A DNA stretch of 64,000 bases from Telopea speciosissima (taxonomy: Eukaryota; Streptophyta; Magnoliopsida; Proteales; Proteaceae), in assembly GCF_018873765.1 (NCBI RefSeq), contig NC_057916.1, positions 12,170,001-12,234,000 of the forward strand, given 5' to 3'. Both the position numbers and the translations under genes were made by a program. Below are positions 1 to 9,851 of the stretch, piece by piece. The stretch's first letter is position 1. Every line of letters starts with the position of its first letter. The notes under the pieces were generated by a model. The model ran no database searches, was not told the origin of the DNA, and worked only from the letters and a program-made list of their open reading frames with translations.

Positions 1-550
1 TCGATGAGGATTAATTAGGGTCGTTAATTAATTTGGTACCTAGAAATTAATCAGATTATCTAATGGACATAATGACTCCATTCAGGAGATTATTGGATCA
101 GCTCCATATCATTAAAGAAAGATCTTGTTCGTGTTTATGTTTATGATAAATCCGAAGTTACTGTAAAGGATAAATAAGAACAACATGCATACTTATTCAC
201 TCTTAGTAGTTTTCTTATACTAATTTTATTCTTTTAGGTAGAAGGTTCTGTGCACGGACGTGCATGGTATTCTATCATGCATTAAACCGTTGGATGAAGT
301 GAGGGGTTGTGTACTGTATACGATTGTGTCCATTCAATGGTTGAAAGTACAACTATGCATTATGCACGGCCATGCGAGAATCTCTCCCTTTTCTTCGAGT
401 TATTCTTATTGTTCTTCATCGACATACGCTGGTGCAAGGTATACATGTCCTTTATGTTTCTTTATTTGTTTCACTGTATTCTAGTTATTCATACAGAGAT
501 CTTGGAATGGAGTTTTGTTGAAACCCATGGAATTTCTAACATAATGAACA
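1..550. other. Intergenic, no gene recognised
   Basis: AT-rich sequence. The short open frames on the plus strand have no recognisable motif, no coding-like composition and no plausible splice partners. I see no transposon ends here before the MITE that starts at 555. Confidence 0.5.
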
Positions 551-554
551 CTAA

Positions 555-691
555 GGTTGTGTTTGATAAGCGTTATTGGAATAAATTCTAGGTCTGGAAT
601 GCATTTTAAAACCCTGTTCTCTCTATTTTCTCACTTCAAAAATACATTTTAGACCTAAAATCTATTCCAAGAATACACACCAAACACAACC
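555..691. mobile_element. Tourist-like MITE, copy A
   Basis: The ends are inverted: GGTTGTGTTTG at the left and CAAACACAACC at the right, with further matching inside (the right arm carries a 'tctattccaa' that pairs with 'ttggaataaa' on the left). The element is flanked by TAA on both sides (552-554 and 692-694), as expected for PIF/Harbinger-type MITEs, which duplicate TTA/TAA. Related copies lie at 2918-3052 and 9191-9311. No coding capacity. Confidence 0.75.
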
Positions 692-801
692 TAAATTGCT
701 TAAACCAGAAGACCAGTGAGGTCTCCAACCACACAAACTTATTCCTCTTGTGATGAGTTCAAGTTGGTTGTTGGATACTTAGTACAAGTTGGTAATCATA
801 T

Positions 802-985
802 GGATCCAGATCCTCTACTGTTGAGCTGTCCGGTAGGATCATGCTGCCTAGACACGATGCTACGCGCAATGCCCACCTTACCCCTGCCCGAGCGCCTTGC
901 CCGAATGGGAGTAAGGCGGTCATTGCGCACAGCACTGTGTCTGGGCAACACAATCCTGTCGGACAGCTCGACAATAGAGGATCCA
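802..985. repeat. Foldback element with ~90-bp arms
   Basis: The left arm (about 802-895, starting GGATCC) pairs with the right arm (about 897-985, ending GGATCC) at roughly 80% identity, leaving almost no loop. Shared words include GAGCTGTCC/GGACAGCTC and GCGCAATG/CATTGCGC. The element is GC-richer than its surroundings. A 27-bp direct repeat beginning 'attcct.ttgtgatgagtt' lies at about 741 and 1002 on either side. The open frames on both strands here are consequences of the palindrome, not genes. Confidence 0.75.
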
Positions 986-1049
986 AATTGTAATCATATA
1001 GCTATTCCTTTTGTGATGAGTTCAAGTTGGCTACTGAAAGAGTGAAAGA

Positions 1050-2136
1050 CTATACAAGATGATGGATCATGTAGTGTGGGTGTTATGTCAATGATCAAAA
1101 AATATAGTTCTAAAGGACCCCCTCTAACTCGATCAAGTAAGTGGTCTTAAGAGAACCTATTATATTTTCCACTAGTATTTTTCTTCTTTATTGAAAGATA
1201 CAATAAAGCTTATCATTCATGAAAGCCATGAAACCAAATTTCTCTCCACTATCAAGATTTAAGATTGTTTTTATAAGTCAAGATTGATTTCAATTTAGAA
1301 TAGGGCTGGCCTGCATTAATTCAATAGCTACATAGCAACTATTGTTGGTCCCCCACAATCAAGTGAATTGTCTAATAAAGTTTGAGTCAATTTAATCTGC
1401 TTTTTTTTTTTTTTTTTTTTTTTTGGTAAATTAACATCTTAGTGTTTGTGTATCTTATGATGAAGTGATGATAATCATGGATTAATTCTCATTTTTTTAA
1501 TGTTTGTTTCATATCATTAAAATAAAAATAACCTTAATCATCCCTAACCCAATAGGTATGGTTGGATTATATGCTCCTCACATGGGTAGGTTTTAAACTA
1601 TCCAAAAGTAATAAACATGTGTTTTATTAAAATACAAAAAAGAGGAAAGGTTGTCTGAGCTATCAAGGAAGGATATGCTAATATCTTCTCTCTTTATCTC
1701 TCTCATTTTCACATGAAATGATCTTGCTGTCCTTCTATGTATGAATCCATTTTCGATCTCACTTCATTGGTGAATTCCACTAAGTTATTTGTTCAAAAAA
1801 CCCTTTCTGAACAAACGGGGTAGTTTATGCCCCTTCACAATGATTTTTTCATTATTTTTCTCTCAAAAAAATTAATAATATAAAACTATATGACAAAGCA
1901 TAGACTATACGCTAATGTTCTATTGTCCTCTCACATAGTTTTTTTTTTATTATTGTTTTCACTGTCCTACCCTTCATGTGGGTCTCACATGAATTATACC
2001 GCTTCCCATGCCGTCATTGATGTGTCATGAGAGATTCCCATACACTAGCGCCATGAGGAAGCCTCTCTCTCTTGGTTCCAAGCATAGGATCTCAACTAGC
2101 TAATGACTCCCTCCCCCTTTCTTATCTCTGGATTTT
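1050..2136. other. Intergenic, no gene recognised
   Basis: AT-rich with a T homopolymer of about 24 at 1402-1425. No open frame of interest and no clear repeat ends were seen. Confidence 0.5.
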
Positions 2137-2354
2137 AATCCTCTCCAATTCCTAAAAGTGTACAGTGCGACAGTTCCAGGTGAAGATGTCTGACACCTGA
2201 CAACTCAGACATCCAACGGTCCGAACTCAATGACATCTTTTTCTTTCTTTCTTTCTTCTCGAGCTCGGCACCGTTGAATGTCTAAGCTGCCAAGTATCAA
2301 CATCTCCACCCCAAACTGCCTCACTTCACATTTTTAAGGAATTGGAGATGATTA
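2137..2354. mobile_element. Foldback MITE
   Basis: The left arm starts AATCCTCTCCAATTCC and the right arm ends GGAATTGGAGATGATT. Pairing continues inward through 'gacatccaacggt' and 'accgttgaatgtc' around a CT-rich loop (about 2240-2262). The arms are 80 bp or longer with scattered mismatches, so this is a moderately old non-autonomous DNA element. No coding capacity and no unambiguous target duplication. Confidence 0.65.
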
Positions 2355-2917
2355 TTTTCTCCTCTTATTTCATGACCAATGTAATTTTGCCCCCTCGTTT
2401 AGAGCACTGTTAATACAATGCTCTAACCTAAAAAAAAAAAAAAAGGGAATAAGTGGTGGGGTTGTATTGTCCTCCGTCCTCCCAGCAGGTATTGCAAGTT
2501 GGGGATGAATCAATGTCTTATTTTAATAAGACTGGAAATGTACAAAACTGCATATATTCATATATATATTGGACCACATTGAAAGTGTAACCCCATCGTT
2601 TTTTGACCGAACCAAATAGGCAATTACCCATTAATTTAACTACACATGATCCCATGATTTGTTAAATATAATTTCTTAAAGGTCCTTTTGTCTTTAGTTT
2701 TATTAATTAGTAATATATGAAATTTCCCTTTGTTCCCCCCAACAAATTCCAAATGGATAGGAGCATTAGCTTTTAGGAGAGACAAGAGAAAGAGGGGTAG
2801 AATATAAATACATTTTCCATAAATGGGTCGGGTTAGTCCACTAACCGCCTTGATCCATTTCAGTTAGGGTAATAAAAAGAAGAGGGTATCGATCCATTGA
2901 TCAATTGGAAAAATTAA

Positions 2918-3052
2918 GGTTGTGTTTGATATGCATTTTCCTAATAATTTTTGGTGAAGAATGTTTTCTTAAATGAGAAAATAGAAAAGAATCAGGTTTT
3001 AAAAATGTTTTAGACCCTAAATCTATTCCAAAAAATGCATATAAACACAACC
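2918..3052. mobile_element. Tourist-like MITE, copy B
   Basis: Begins GGTTGTGTTTGATATGCATT and ends in the inverted form (aaatgcatataaacacaacc). The left flank is TAA but the right flank no longer matches. The interior shares 'tttagacc.taaatctattcc' with copy A at 555-691, so the two are the same family. Confidence 0.7.
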
Positions 3053-5150
3053 CGATAGTAAGGAAATCAGGTTATGCATTTTGGATCTGGATCAGGTTTC
3101 ACCGACCCAGCGGTTTGCGTTTTGGAATTTGGATAGTATATAGTTAAAGGGGAGGGTTTCCATGTACGACCAGTGTAAGTCATGGGTGGGTTAAGATACG
3201 TCAAATAGGGGTTTTTTTGTCATTTCGACCCCCTATTGTGAGATAGGGGTGCAAGTTTGATCTTGTCAACCCAAACCCACCCTAAGATACCCTGGCCCTG
3301 AGGGCAAATCAGGGCCGGGAATTTCTAGCCCTGAGTCAAAGCTGGGTTGGGCCAGGGCTGGGCTTAGCCTTAGCCTAGCTCCTGCATCTCCCTTCCCCCT
3401 TCCCCTTCTGTGAAAGAGTTGGATAAAAAATTCATGCTTCATCTTCCACCCGTGTCATGTGTAATGCTGAAAGTTGAGATGGACAAAGAACTATATCATG
3501 GGTGTTCATCGTCATGTGGCCTTTAATTTCAATTTCAAGTGTTTCTGTTGAATTTTGATATGATATTTAATACATTTTTCTAAACCTGGGCATGAAGTAA
3601 TGTTTGAGTGCTATTGCACTAATTATTTTTTCATTTGTAATTGGTAAATCCTTCATTTGAGTTAGGGAGTTATAATCAACCAACAAATCTAACGGCTTAG
3701 CCGGTTCAGAAGGCTTAGATCAGTATTCCTCATGCTAAAATTGTTCACTGTCATGGCATTAAGGGTGTCCGGCCCAATCTTGAGGACGGGTCAGAGTTGA
3801 TTTTTTCAAGCCCTAAGTCAGAGTCGGGCCTGACCCCAATTAAGCGGATTCAATATTAAACTGATATTTTAAAAAGTCTAGCCCAACCTGACCCTATTAC
3901 AACCCTATTGTTGCATGGTACACGATGGTGCACAAAACTTTTGCCATACTTAAATATGTTAATTTGGAATCTTATTACACGACTCTAACCTGACCCTATC
4001 TAATCTTATTTGTAGGTCTTAGGTTCCTTTATGTTTTCTTTATGGGATGCCAAGACCAAAAAGGCGTAACCTAGAGCAACTTTTTTTTTGGTAAAAACCT
4101 AGAGCAATTTACTTTCATTATGGTTAATATACGTTAGATTTTTTATTTAAATTTTTTATTTTAGGGAGAGGGTTTTATGAGAAAGCAACGTAAAAGTAAC
4201 GTACCAATGAGATGCAATAAAAAAGTATCATACATTAGAAGACATTAAATTCATTTCATAGGAAGAGAAGAGATATATAGACATAGAAGTGCCAGCGTAC
4301 CCTACTTCCATGGTTTAGAGAACATTTTTCTTTCATTTTAGGGCAAAGATTGTTGCCTAGTCGTGTGGTCCCTTTACTAGCGCAGGGCCAATTAGAGCAT
4401 GCGCAAGGCATCAATATGGATAAGATTTTTTATTTCATGAGGACAGGGCAATAATTTTGTATGTTCTTGTATTTGGGTGCAGGAGACACGTGATCAGGTA
4501 GTGTTTTTTTTTCTTTTATTTTACTATTACATTTTGGACAAGGGATTCATGCACGATCGTACATGGGGAAGGAACCATTCGTCAAATAGAGGGTTTTAGC
4601 ATTTCGACACCCTATTGTCCTCATCTAAAGTTTTGTAGGCGACCGTGTATAAAACCTATGACCTTTTTTTTTTAAAAGAAAACAAAAAAACTTTGGATAA
4701 AATTGAGAAAACCAACTTGAACCAAATTTAACCAAACCGGTACAAATAAATATTAGGAGTTTCTATTAACAATTTATTCTCACAGAAAATACATGCAAGT
4801 TGGACACCGATAGCTGTACCAATTTTGATACTACAAGTCAAAAAGTGGATTTTTTTTTTATTGGAAAATGACTCGCCAATGTCGATTGTATCAGTCAAAA
4901 ATGAATTTTTTTATTGAAAAAAATGACTTTTGATCGTAAATTAGGCCAATAGAATCTATCAGTATCGATACCGATATCGATGATGACTGATATGATACCA
5001 ATTTAATGTATTATATATCATTGATTGCAACCCTCCCCCACCCCTAACATTGCTTGCACCCCCCACCCCCCACCCCCCAACCTTATCAACTTAAAAAGTG
5101 CAATATTTATCCTGGAGATGTGTGCCATGGATTCCAAACTAAGTGGATGG
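3053..5150. other. Intergenic DNA with iterated-word repeats
   Basis: No gene. Two stretches (about 3250-3400 and 3765-3910) are built from repeats of words such as AGGGC, GGGC and GGGTC in both orientations, a style common in subterminal regions of plant hAT-like elements. Segments near 3160-3240 and 4545-4625 share a diverged repeat (catgtacga/gtacatg ... cgtcaaatag ... catttcgac ... cctattgt). Near 4950-5000 there is a run of cgatacc/gatatcg words. Element boundaries could not be fixed. Confidence 0.4.
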
Positions 5151-5338
5151 CAGGGTTTAAAAACACAGAATCGGGATAGGGAACGAATCGGTTTAGATTG
5201 CTCTGAAGTTTGGATGAGCCTTAGAATCGGTGTGTAGAACTGTAACCCTTGCTTCCAAACAAGAATCGGCTGGAATCAGGATCGGTCTCGGCTAATTCCA
5301 ATCCAGATTGCCAATCCGATCTGATTTTTAAATCCCTG
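5151..5338. mobile_element. hAT-like MITE
   Basis: 188 bp with ends CAGGGTTTAAAAA and the inverse of CAGGGATTTAAAAA. The interior is dense in aatcgg and gattgg words. The eight bases flanking each side (gtggatgg and gtggaaag) match at six of eight positions, which fits an aged 8-bp hAT target duplication. Confidence 0.65.
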
Positions 5339-5447
5339 GTGGAAAGTTGAAAATAATGTTATTTCTCACAAACACATCTAGAATGTACATTTTCTCAGGC
5401 TTCCACACCTAGATCGTCTATTTGGTGACCTTTCATGTTAGGTTCTT

Positions 5448-5931
5448 TGTTAGGTATTTGATCGATACGTCCAAAAGCCCCAGAGCTGATGGAATGCGTT
5501 AAATTAAGTTTTTAAACCTATCACATACTAGGCTGGTCCAAGCTAGCACTCATACACTAGACCGGGCCCCATTAGGCATATAATTGACCACCATGTTTCC
5601 GCAGTCATCGTCCTCAACAGCTCTCACTTTAGGTAGTTTTCACTCTGGTAGTAAATACCCCTTTCCAAGCGGTTCCACTCTGCCCCACGGTTTATGTCTG
5701 GCAGCAGATAGCCTTTTGTTGACAGCTTTCACTATATTCTAAGTACCCTCTCCATAATTCGAACCCGTGACGCGGTGCCCGGCTCTGATACCAAATGATA
5801 GGTACTTGACCAATACGCCAAAAACACCAAAGCTAATGAAACGTGTTAAATCAAGCCTTTTAACCTATCACATACTAAGCTGGTCCAATCTAACACTCAT
5901 ACACTATACCAAACCCCATTAGGCACATAAC
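5448..5931 (-). mobile_element. TRIM (miniature LTR retroelement), complete
   Basis: Terminal direct repeats of about 135 bp (5448-5583 and 5796-5931) enclose a ~210-bp non-coding interior. Read on the minus strand, the repeats begin TG and end CA, and the primer-binding site TGGTATCAGAGC (initiator Met-tRNA) lies at 5782-5793 next to the 5' repeat. The 5-bp target duplication TTCTT is present at 5443-5447 and 5932-5936. All parts expected of a TRIM are present. The two repeats differ at roughly 15-20% of positions, so the insertion is old. Confidence 0.85.
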
Positions 5932-5936
5932 ATTCT

Positions 5937-8201
5937 TCTTCTCAAGTGAAATTATCAAAGATTACTTTGGCTAAAAAATGTCGTGAACCATGATGTTCTT
6001 CTCCAGTGAAATCAATGCATGATGTTAAGGAACTACTTAACAGGTATTAAATTTGACACATGGCAGATCCGAAGTCTTCTACTCAAATATCAAGTTTTAG
6101 CCTAAAAAGAATTTATCAAATGACAAACAATGCACTGAAAAATTAGGAAAGAGGCTGGATATGGTAGCAGCCTATATGTCTATCTCTCTCTTTCTCCCTT
6201 TGAGGGGTAAAGAAGTTATTTCAAAAGGTGGAAGAGAGAGAGACACATAAGGTGCTAGCATACTTATCCCTCTCCCGAAATAATTATGAGATATCTAATA
6301 ATTGTTGGAGTATCAAGGGTGGCAAAAACCAAAACCCACCTAGTAGCAATGGCCGCGGTTCCTCTCCAATCCCAATAACTTTGTGTTTGTCTATCCTTTT
6401 AAGTTACCTTATTGGATTTTGTTATCTTATTTTTATAAATTTATAAGTTAAGATAATGTGATTCTTTTTCTAGATTTGTTATTGGTTTATATATATTATT
6501 TTATGCAATGTGCTACATGGAATTACTGATCTATTAAAAAATCAAAAGTAAAAAACGTAAGAGAAAAAAAGACTAAGAAGAGAAGAAGAGTAGAAGAAAG
6601 GGTAATAATCGAACTCTCAAGTTTCAACCCTAACCTTCATCATAAAAACGATAACTATGTCAACGGATAGTCGAAAAATCGTATTCGATCGTATTCATAT
6701 CCATTTAGGAGATGTATTCAAAAATCCATTTAGGAGAACCGTCCGAATCGATGGATATTATCAAAAATCATTATCGGAAATTATGCAATTGCCGCGGTTC
6801 CTCTCCAATCCCTACGTGAAAGTACTGGTAAAGCAAAATAAAAAAGGCTGAGATATAGAATTTAATGGGTCCCACATCTACACTCCACTATTTATTTCAT
6901 ACTTTTCATGTGACCGGAGAAGATATATGGCCCTAGGCAACCCACTCAATGCATTGGATGTGAACCGTGGAAAACACGGGACACTTATATCCATAGATTT
7001 AGTGCATGGTATCCGATTTGGTATCGGTCAAGATCAATATCAATACAATACCAATATGTATTGGATAGTATCAATTTGAATCGGCTGCAAATTCAAAAAA
7101 ATAGAACCTTTACCTGATACTAATAATACACATTGATGTATACCAATACTTACAACTATGCTTATGTCTAACAATATTTCTTTCAAAAACTTATGTTTTG
7201 ATTGTGAGCGTGATCTTTGAACTGGCGGCTTGGGGACTGGGGAGCCAGCCAATAAGGAGATGGAAGGTGAAGAGGAAAGAGAGTGGCAGGAACAAATATA
7301 TAGAGGTCGGATCATCTCCTTGTAAATAGGTATCCTTTTTCGACAAATACCTCTCTAACCACTCTTAATAATAGTATAGAAGAGGAATCACAAGGAAACA
7401 TCATCAAAAAACTGTACATGAAACCTTAACGTACACGAGTTAATCCAAACTCAAAGGTACATAAAAATATATTTGCATGACGCTAGCTCAGGTTCTCGTA
7501 CGAAAATGATTCTCGTACAAGAACCTGAACCACACAGATGGAATCCAAGAGTGGGACCCACCTATCTTGGATTCCACCGGCTCAGGCCGTACGAGAATGG
7601 TTCTACACTCTTAGCTGCACTCTATTTATATGGCATATACCCTTTCTCACCCTTTTTATTTTTACTTTTAAAATTTTTTAAATTTTGTTCTTAATTTTCT
7701 AAGATTTTTTAAATTGTTCTATTCATTTCTAGTCAAACAAACACAATTATACAGAAGAAAGTCACTTATCCTACCAGTATCTGATTCGATAACAGAGATG
7801 ATGATGCCTCTGCAATGCAAGACTAGTACTTTTCAACTTAAAGAAGAGAATTGGAGCTCGGCTAAAGCCAAGGGCATAAGGCGCACGGCTCGCCCAAGTC
7901 GTAATCTAAGCCGAGTCCCTAGCGAAAGCAGAAGGGTCAACGCCTTCTCAAAGAAGACGTCAGTGTCCACGTCACTGAAGTAGGCCCCACATCTTTCTCC
8001 TCCCCATAAGAATGCCTCGAGGGTTTGTTTCGCTCATGTCTATCTCTTTCTCTCTCCACCTTATGGTAACTACTACTCCTACTCTACTAATAGCAGACAC
8101 CACCTCCTTATGGTACTAAAACTATTACTCCTACTCTACTAATCACTACTGCTATTAACTCAGTTTAGGTCTCTCAGGTTTCCATTAGCTAAGCTCTCGC
8201 C
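5937..8201. other. Intergenic, upstream of CCT-motif gene
   Basis: No gene recognised. A 20-bp word containing 'gccgcggttcctctccaat' occurs twice (about 6352 and 6792) within sequence rich in atcg/ttcg words, suggesting a degraded DNA transposon. A stretch near 7010-7080 repeats ggtatc/gatacc words. The region 7850-8200 is GC-richer, CT-rich and lies directly before the start codon at 8202, so it probably holds the core promoter and 5' UTR. No single regulatory site could be proven. Confidence 0.4.
7487..7605. repeat. Small foldback element
   Basis: Nested palindromes: 'tggaatccaag' (about 7539) pairs with 'cttggattcca' (about 7566), and 'attctcgtac' pairs with 'gtacgagaat'. This forms a hairpin of roughly 45-bp arms about 600 bp upstream of the CCT-motif gene. 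No coding capacity. Confidence 0.55.
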
Positions 8202-9851
8202 ATGCACGAATACGGTGACATGTTCACACCCACCTCCACCTCCTCCTCCTCCTCCAATGACGATTTCTCCGGCCATCCACCGGAAATCCTTAACACTGCA
8301 TCTTTCCCAGAATTCTTTCCGGCAAAAACTCCCCCTTTTCTTAACACTACTACTACTGCTACAGCTCCATTACTTCCTGGCCGTAAAGCTGCCGGAAACG
8401 GGTACGATTCAATCTGTGAGGTTATAGCAGCAGCACTAAGCTCGGATAATATTGGTTACAGCAGTAATGTTCGGGTAGGTTCGGATTCGGGTTTGATGCC
8501 GAGTTACTATTACCCTCAACGACCCAGTTTGATTCAGAGGTGCATGAGCAGCCAGTCTCTCCCTTATCCCATCTTCTCATCTCTCAACCATCAATATGGA
8601 AACCAGAATCTGGACTTGGACACTCTTTCTATGGTTATGAAGAAGGTTTTTAGCACCAGCGACTTACAGGTATGTAGTAGACATTAATTACCCAAATTGT
8701 CCAAAACACAGCTTTAGTAGTTGCAACTTGTAACCCAAAGAGAATCAGCTAGGGAGTGAATAGGGGAAGAAATTTTACTGCTACCCGGGTTGCAAAAACT
8801 ATACTACCATCCACACTCAAAGCCAAAGAAATGGAATCTCAAAGGGTATTTTGGAGAATACAAAAACCTAAGAAGATATTTGTGAATCCAAAGGGGGAGT
8901 AATTTATTCTATTTCTTTGTCTGCAAGCCTGGGTAGTAACAAAAAAATTTCTGTGAAAAAATGGCTCTCTCCGGAGGATCTTTATCACCTCCAGTTTGCT
9001 GACCGGTCCAGTTCCTCAGTTCCTCTAACAAAGGGGGGCTGAAATGACCTCTCTACCCATGCCCAAACACCCTGCCCGGGTGGGGTCCACCATCCCCCTA
9101 TTAGAGGAACTGGGGAACTGGGCCGGTCAGCAAACTGGAGGTGATAATTTTCCCTCTCCGGACCATTTTGTAGACATGTTTGTCAATTTAGGTTGTGTTT
9201 GGTATGCATTATTGGAATAGATTTTAAGTCTAAAACGCAATATGAAGCAAGAGTAGAGAAAAACCGGGTTTCAAAATGCATTTTAGACCTAAAATCTATT
9301 TTGATAATGCTTAAGATTACTTGATTTCTACAATTAGTTGGGTTAATTTACCTTGGACCAGACAATTAACATGGTGCAACAACAACAACAACAACAACAT
9401 GGACATCGTCATCAATCAGATAGCCCACTTTCACATGAGAATTGTATCGTTGAAGGGACAAACAAAGTTCGTTGTTATAGCGCCGAAGAGCGAAAAGAGA
9501 GAATCGAAAGATATCGTAGCAAAAGAAGCCAAAGAAATTTCAATAAGAAGATCAAGGTTCATGGCCTAATTTTCATCATTCTCATTCTCATTCTACTTTT
9601 ACTTGTTTTCCATAATAACAACAAATGTGTCTCTCTAATGGATACTTTCTTTGACTCAGTATGCATGTAGGAAGACATTAGCAGACAGTCGACCACGCAT
9701 CAGAGGCCGGTTCGCAAGGAATGAAGAGATTGGAGAGAGTTTTCAAACTCAGTGGACCCAAATGGCTGGAGAGGAAGATGAAGAAGACGATTTTGTTTGG
9801 ACTAATTTCCTTAATGCTCTCTCCACAAATTTCATCCCCTTAGATCCTTAG
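8202..9851 (+). CDS. CCT-motif family (CMF) protein
   Basis: Three exons, 8202-8669, 9362-9556 and 9660-9851, all GT-AG and phase 0, give 284 residues. The C-terminal CCT domain (about residues 194-238) is split by intron 2. It contains ERKERIERYRSKR, then RNFNKKIK at the exon end, then YACRKTLADSRPRIRGRFAR. CCT domains act in nuclear import and DNA or NF-Y binding; CONSTANS-type proteins also carry B-boxes, which are absent here. This is therefore a CMF protein, a class linked in Arabidopsis and cereals to flowering, growth and oxidative-stress control. The N-terminal part is Ser/Pro/Thr-rich, with a conserved-looking LIQRCMSSQSL segment (about residue 110). Exon 2 opens with a seven-Gln run coded by CAA repeats. 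The tail is acidic (EEDEEDDF). Start chosen as the first ATG of the open frame. Exact orthology is not decided. Confidence 0.9.
8976..9153. mobile_element. Mutator-type MITE in CMF intron 1
   Basis: 178 bp with inverted arms of about 60 bp, e.g. 'cacctccagtttgctgacc' at the left and its complement 'ggtcagcaaactggaggtg' at the right. Both sides carry the perfect 9-bp direct repeat CTCTCCGGA (8967-8975 and 9154-9162), the duplication size of MULEs. The flank identity and good arm pairing suggest a fairly recent insertion. Confidence 0.85.
9191..9311. mobile_element. Tourist-like MITE, copy C (3' end eroded)
   Basis: Begins TTA then GGTTGTGTTTGGTATGCATT, with 'ttggaatagattttaagtct' inside and the inverse 'agacctaaaatctattttga' near the other end. 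The terminal CACAACC is missing. It ends about 50 bp before the exon 2 acceptor of the CMF gene, so it lies close to the branch-point region. Confidence 0.65.

Noticed and set aside
716-1045. Open frames on both strands around 716-1045
   Set aside because: Both lie on the arms of a foldback and mirror each other; no protein motif.
6657-6851. 64-codon plus-strand frame
   Set aside because: Sequence is iterated atcg/ttcg words of a degraded repeat; no motif or splice partner.
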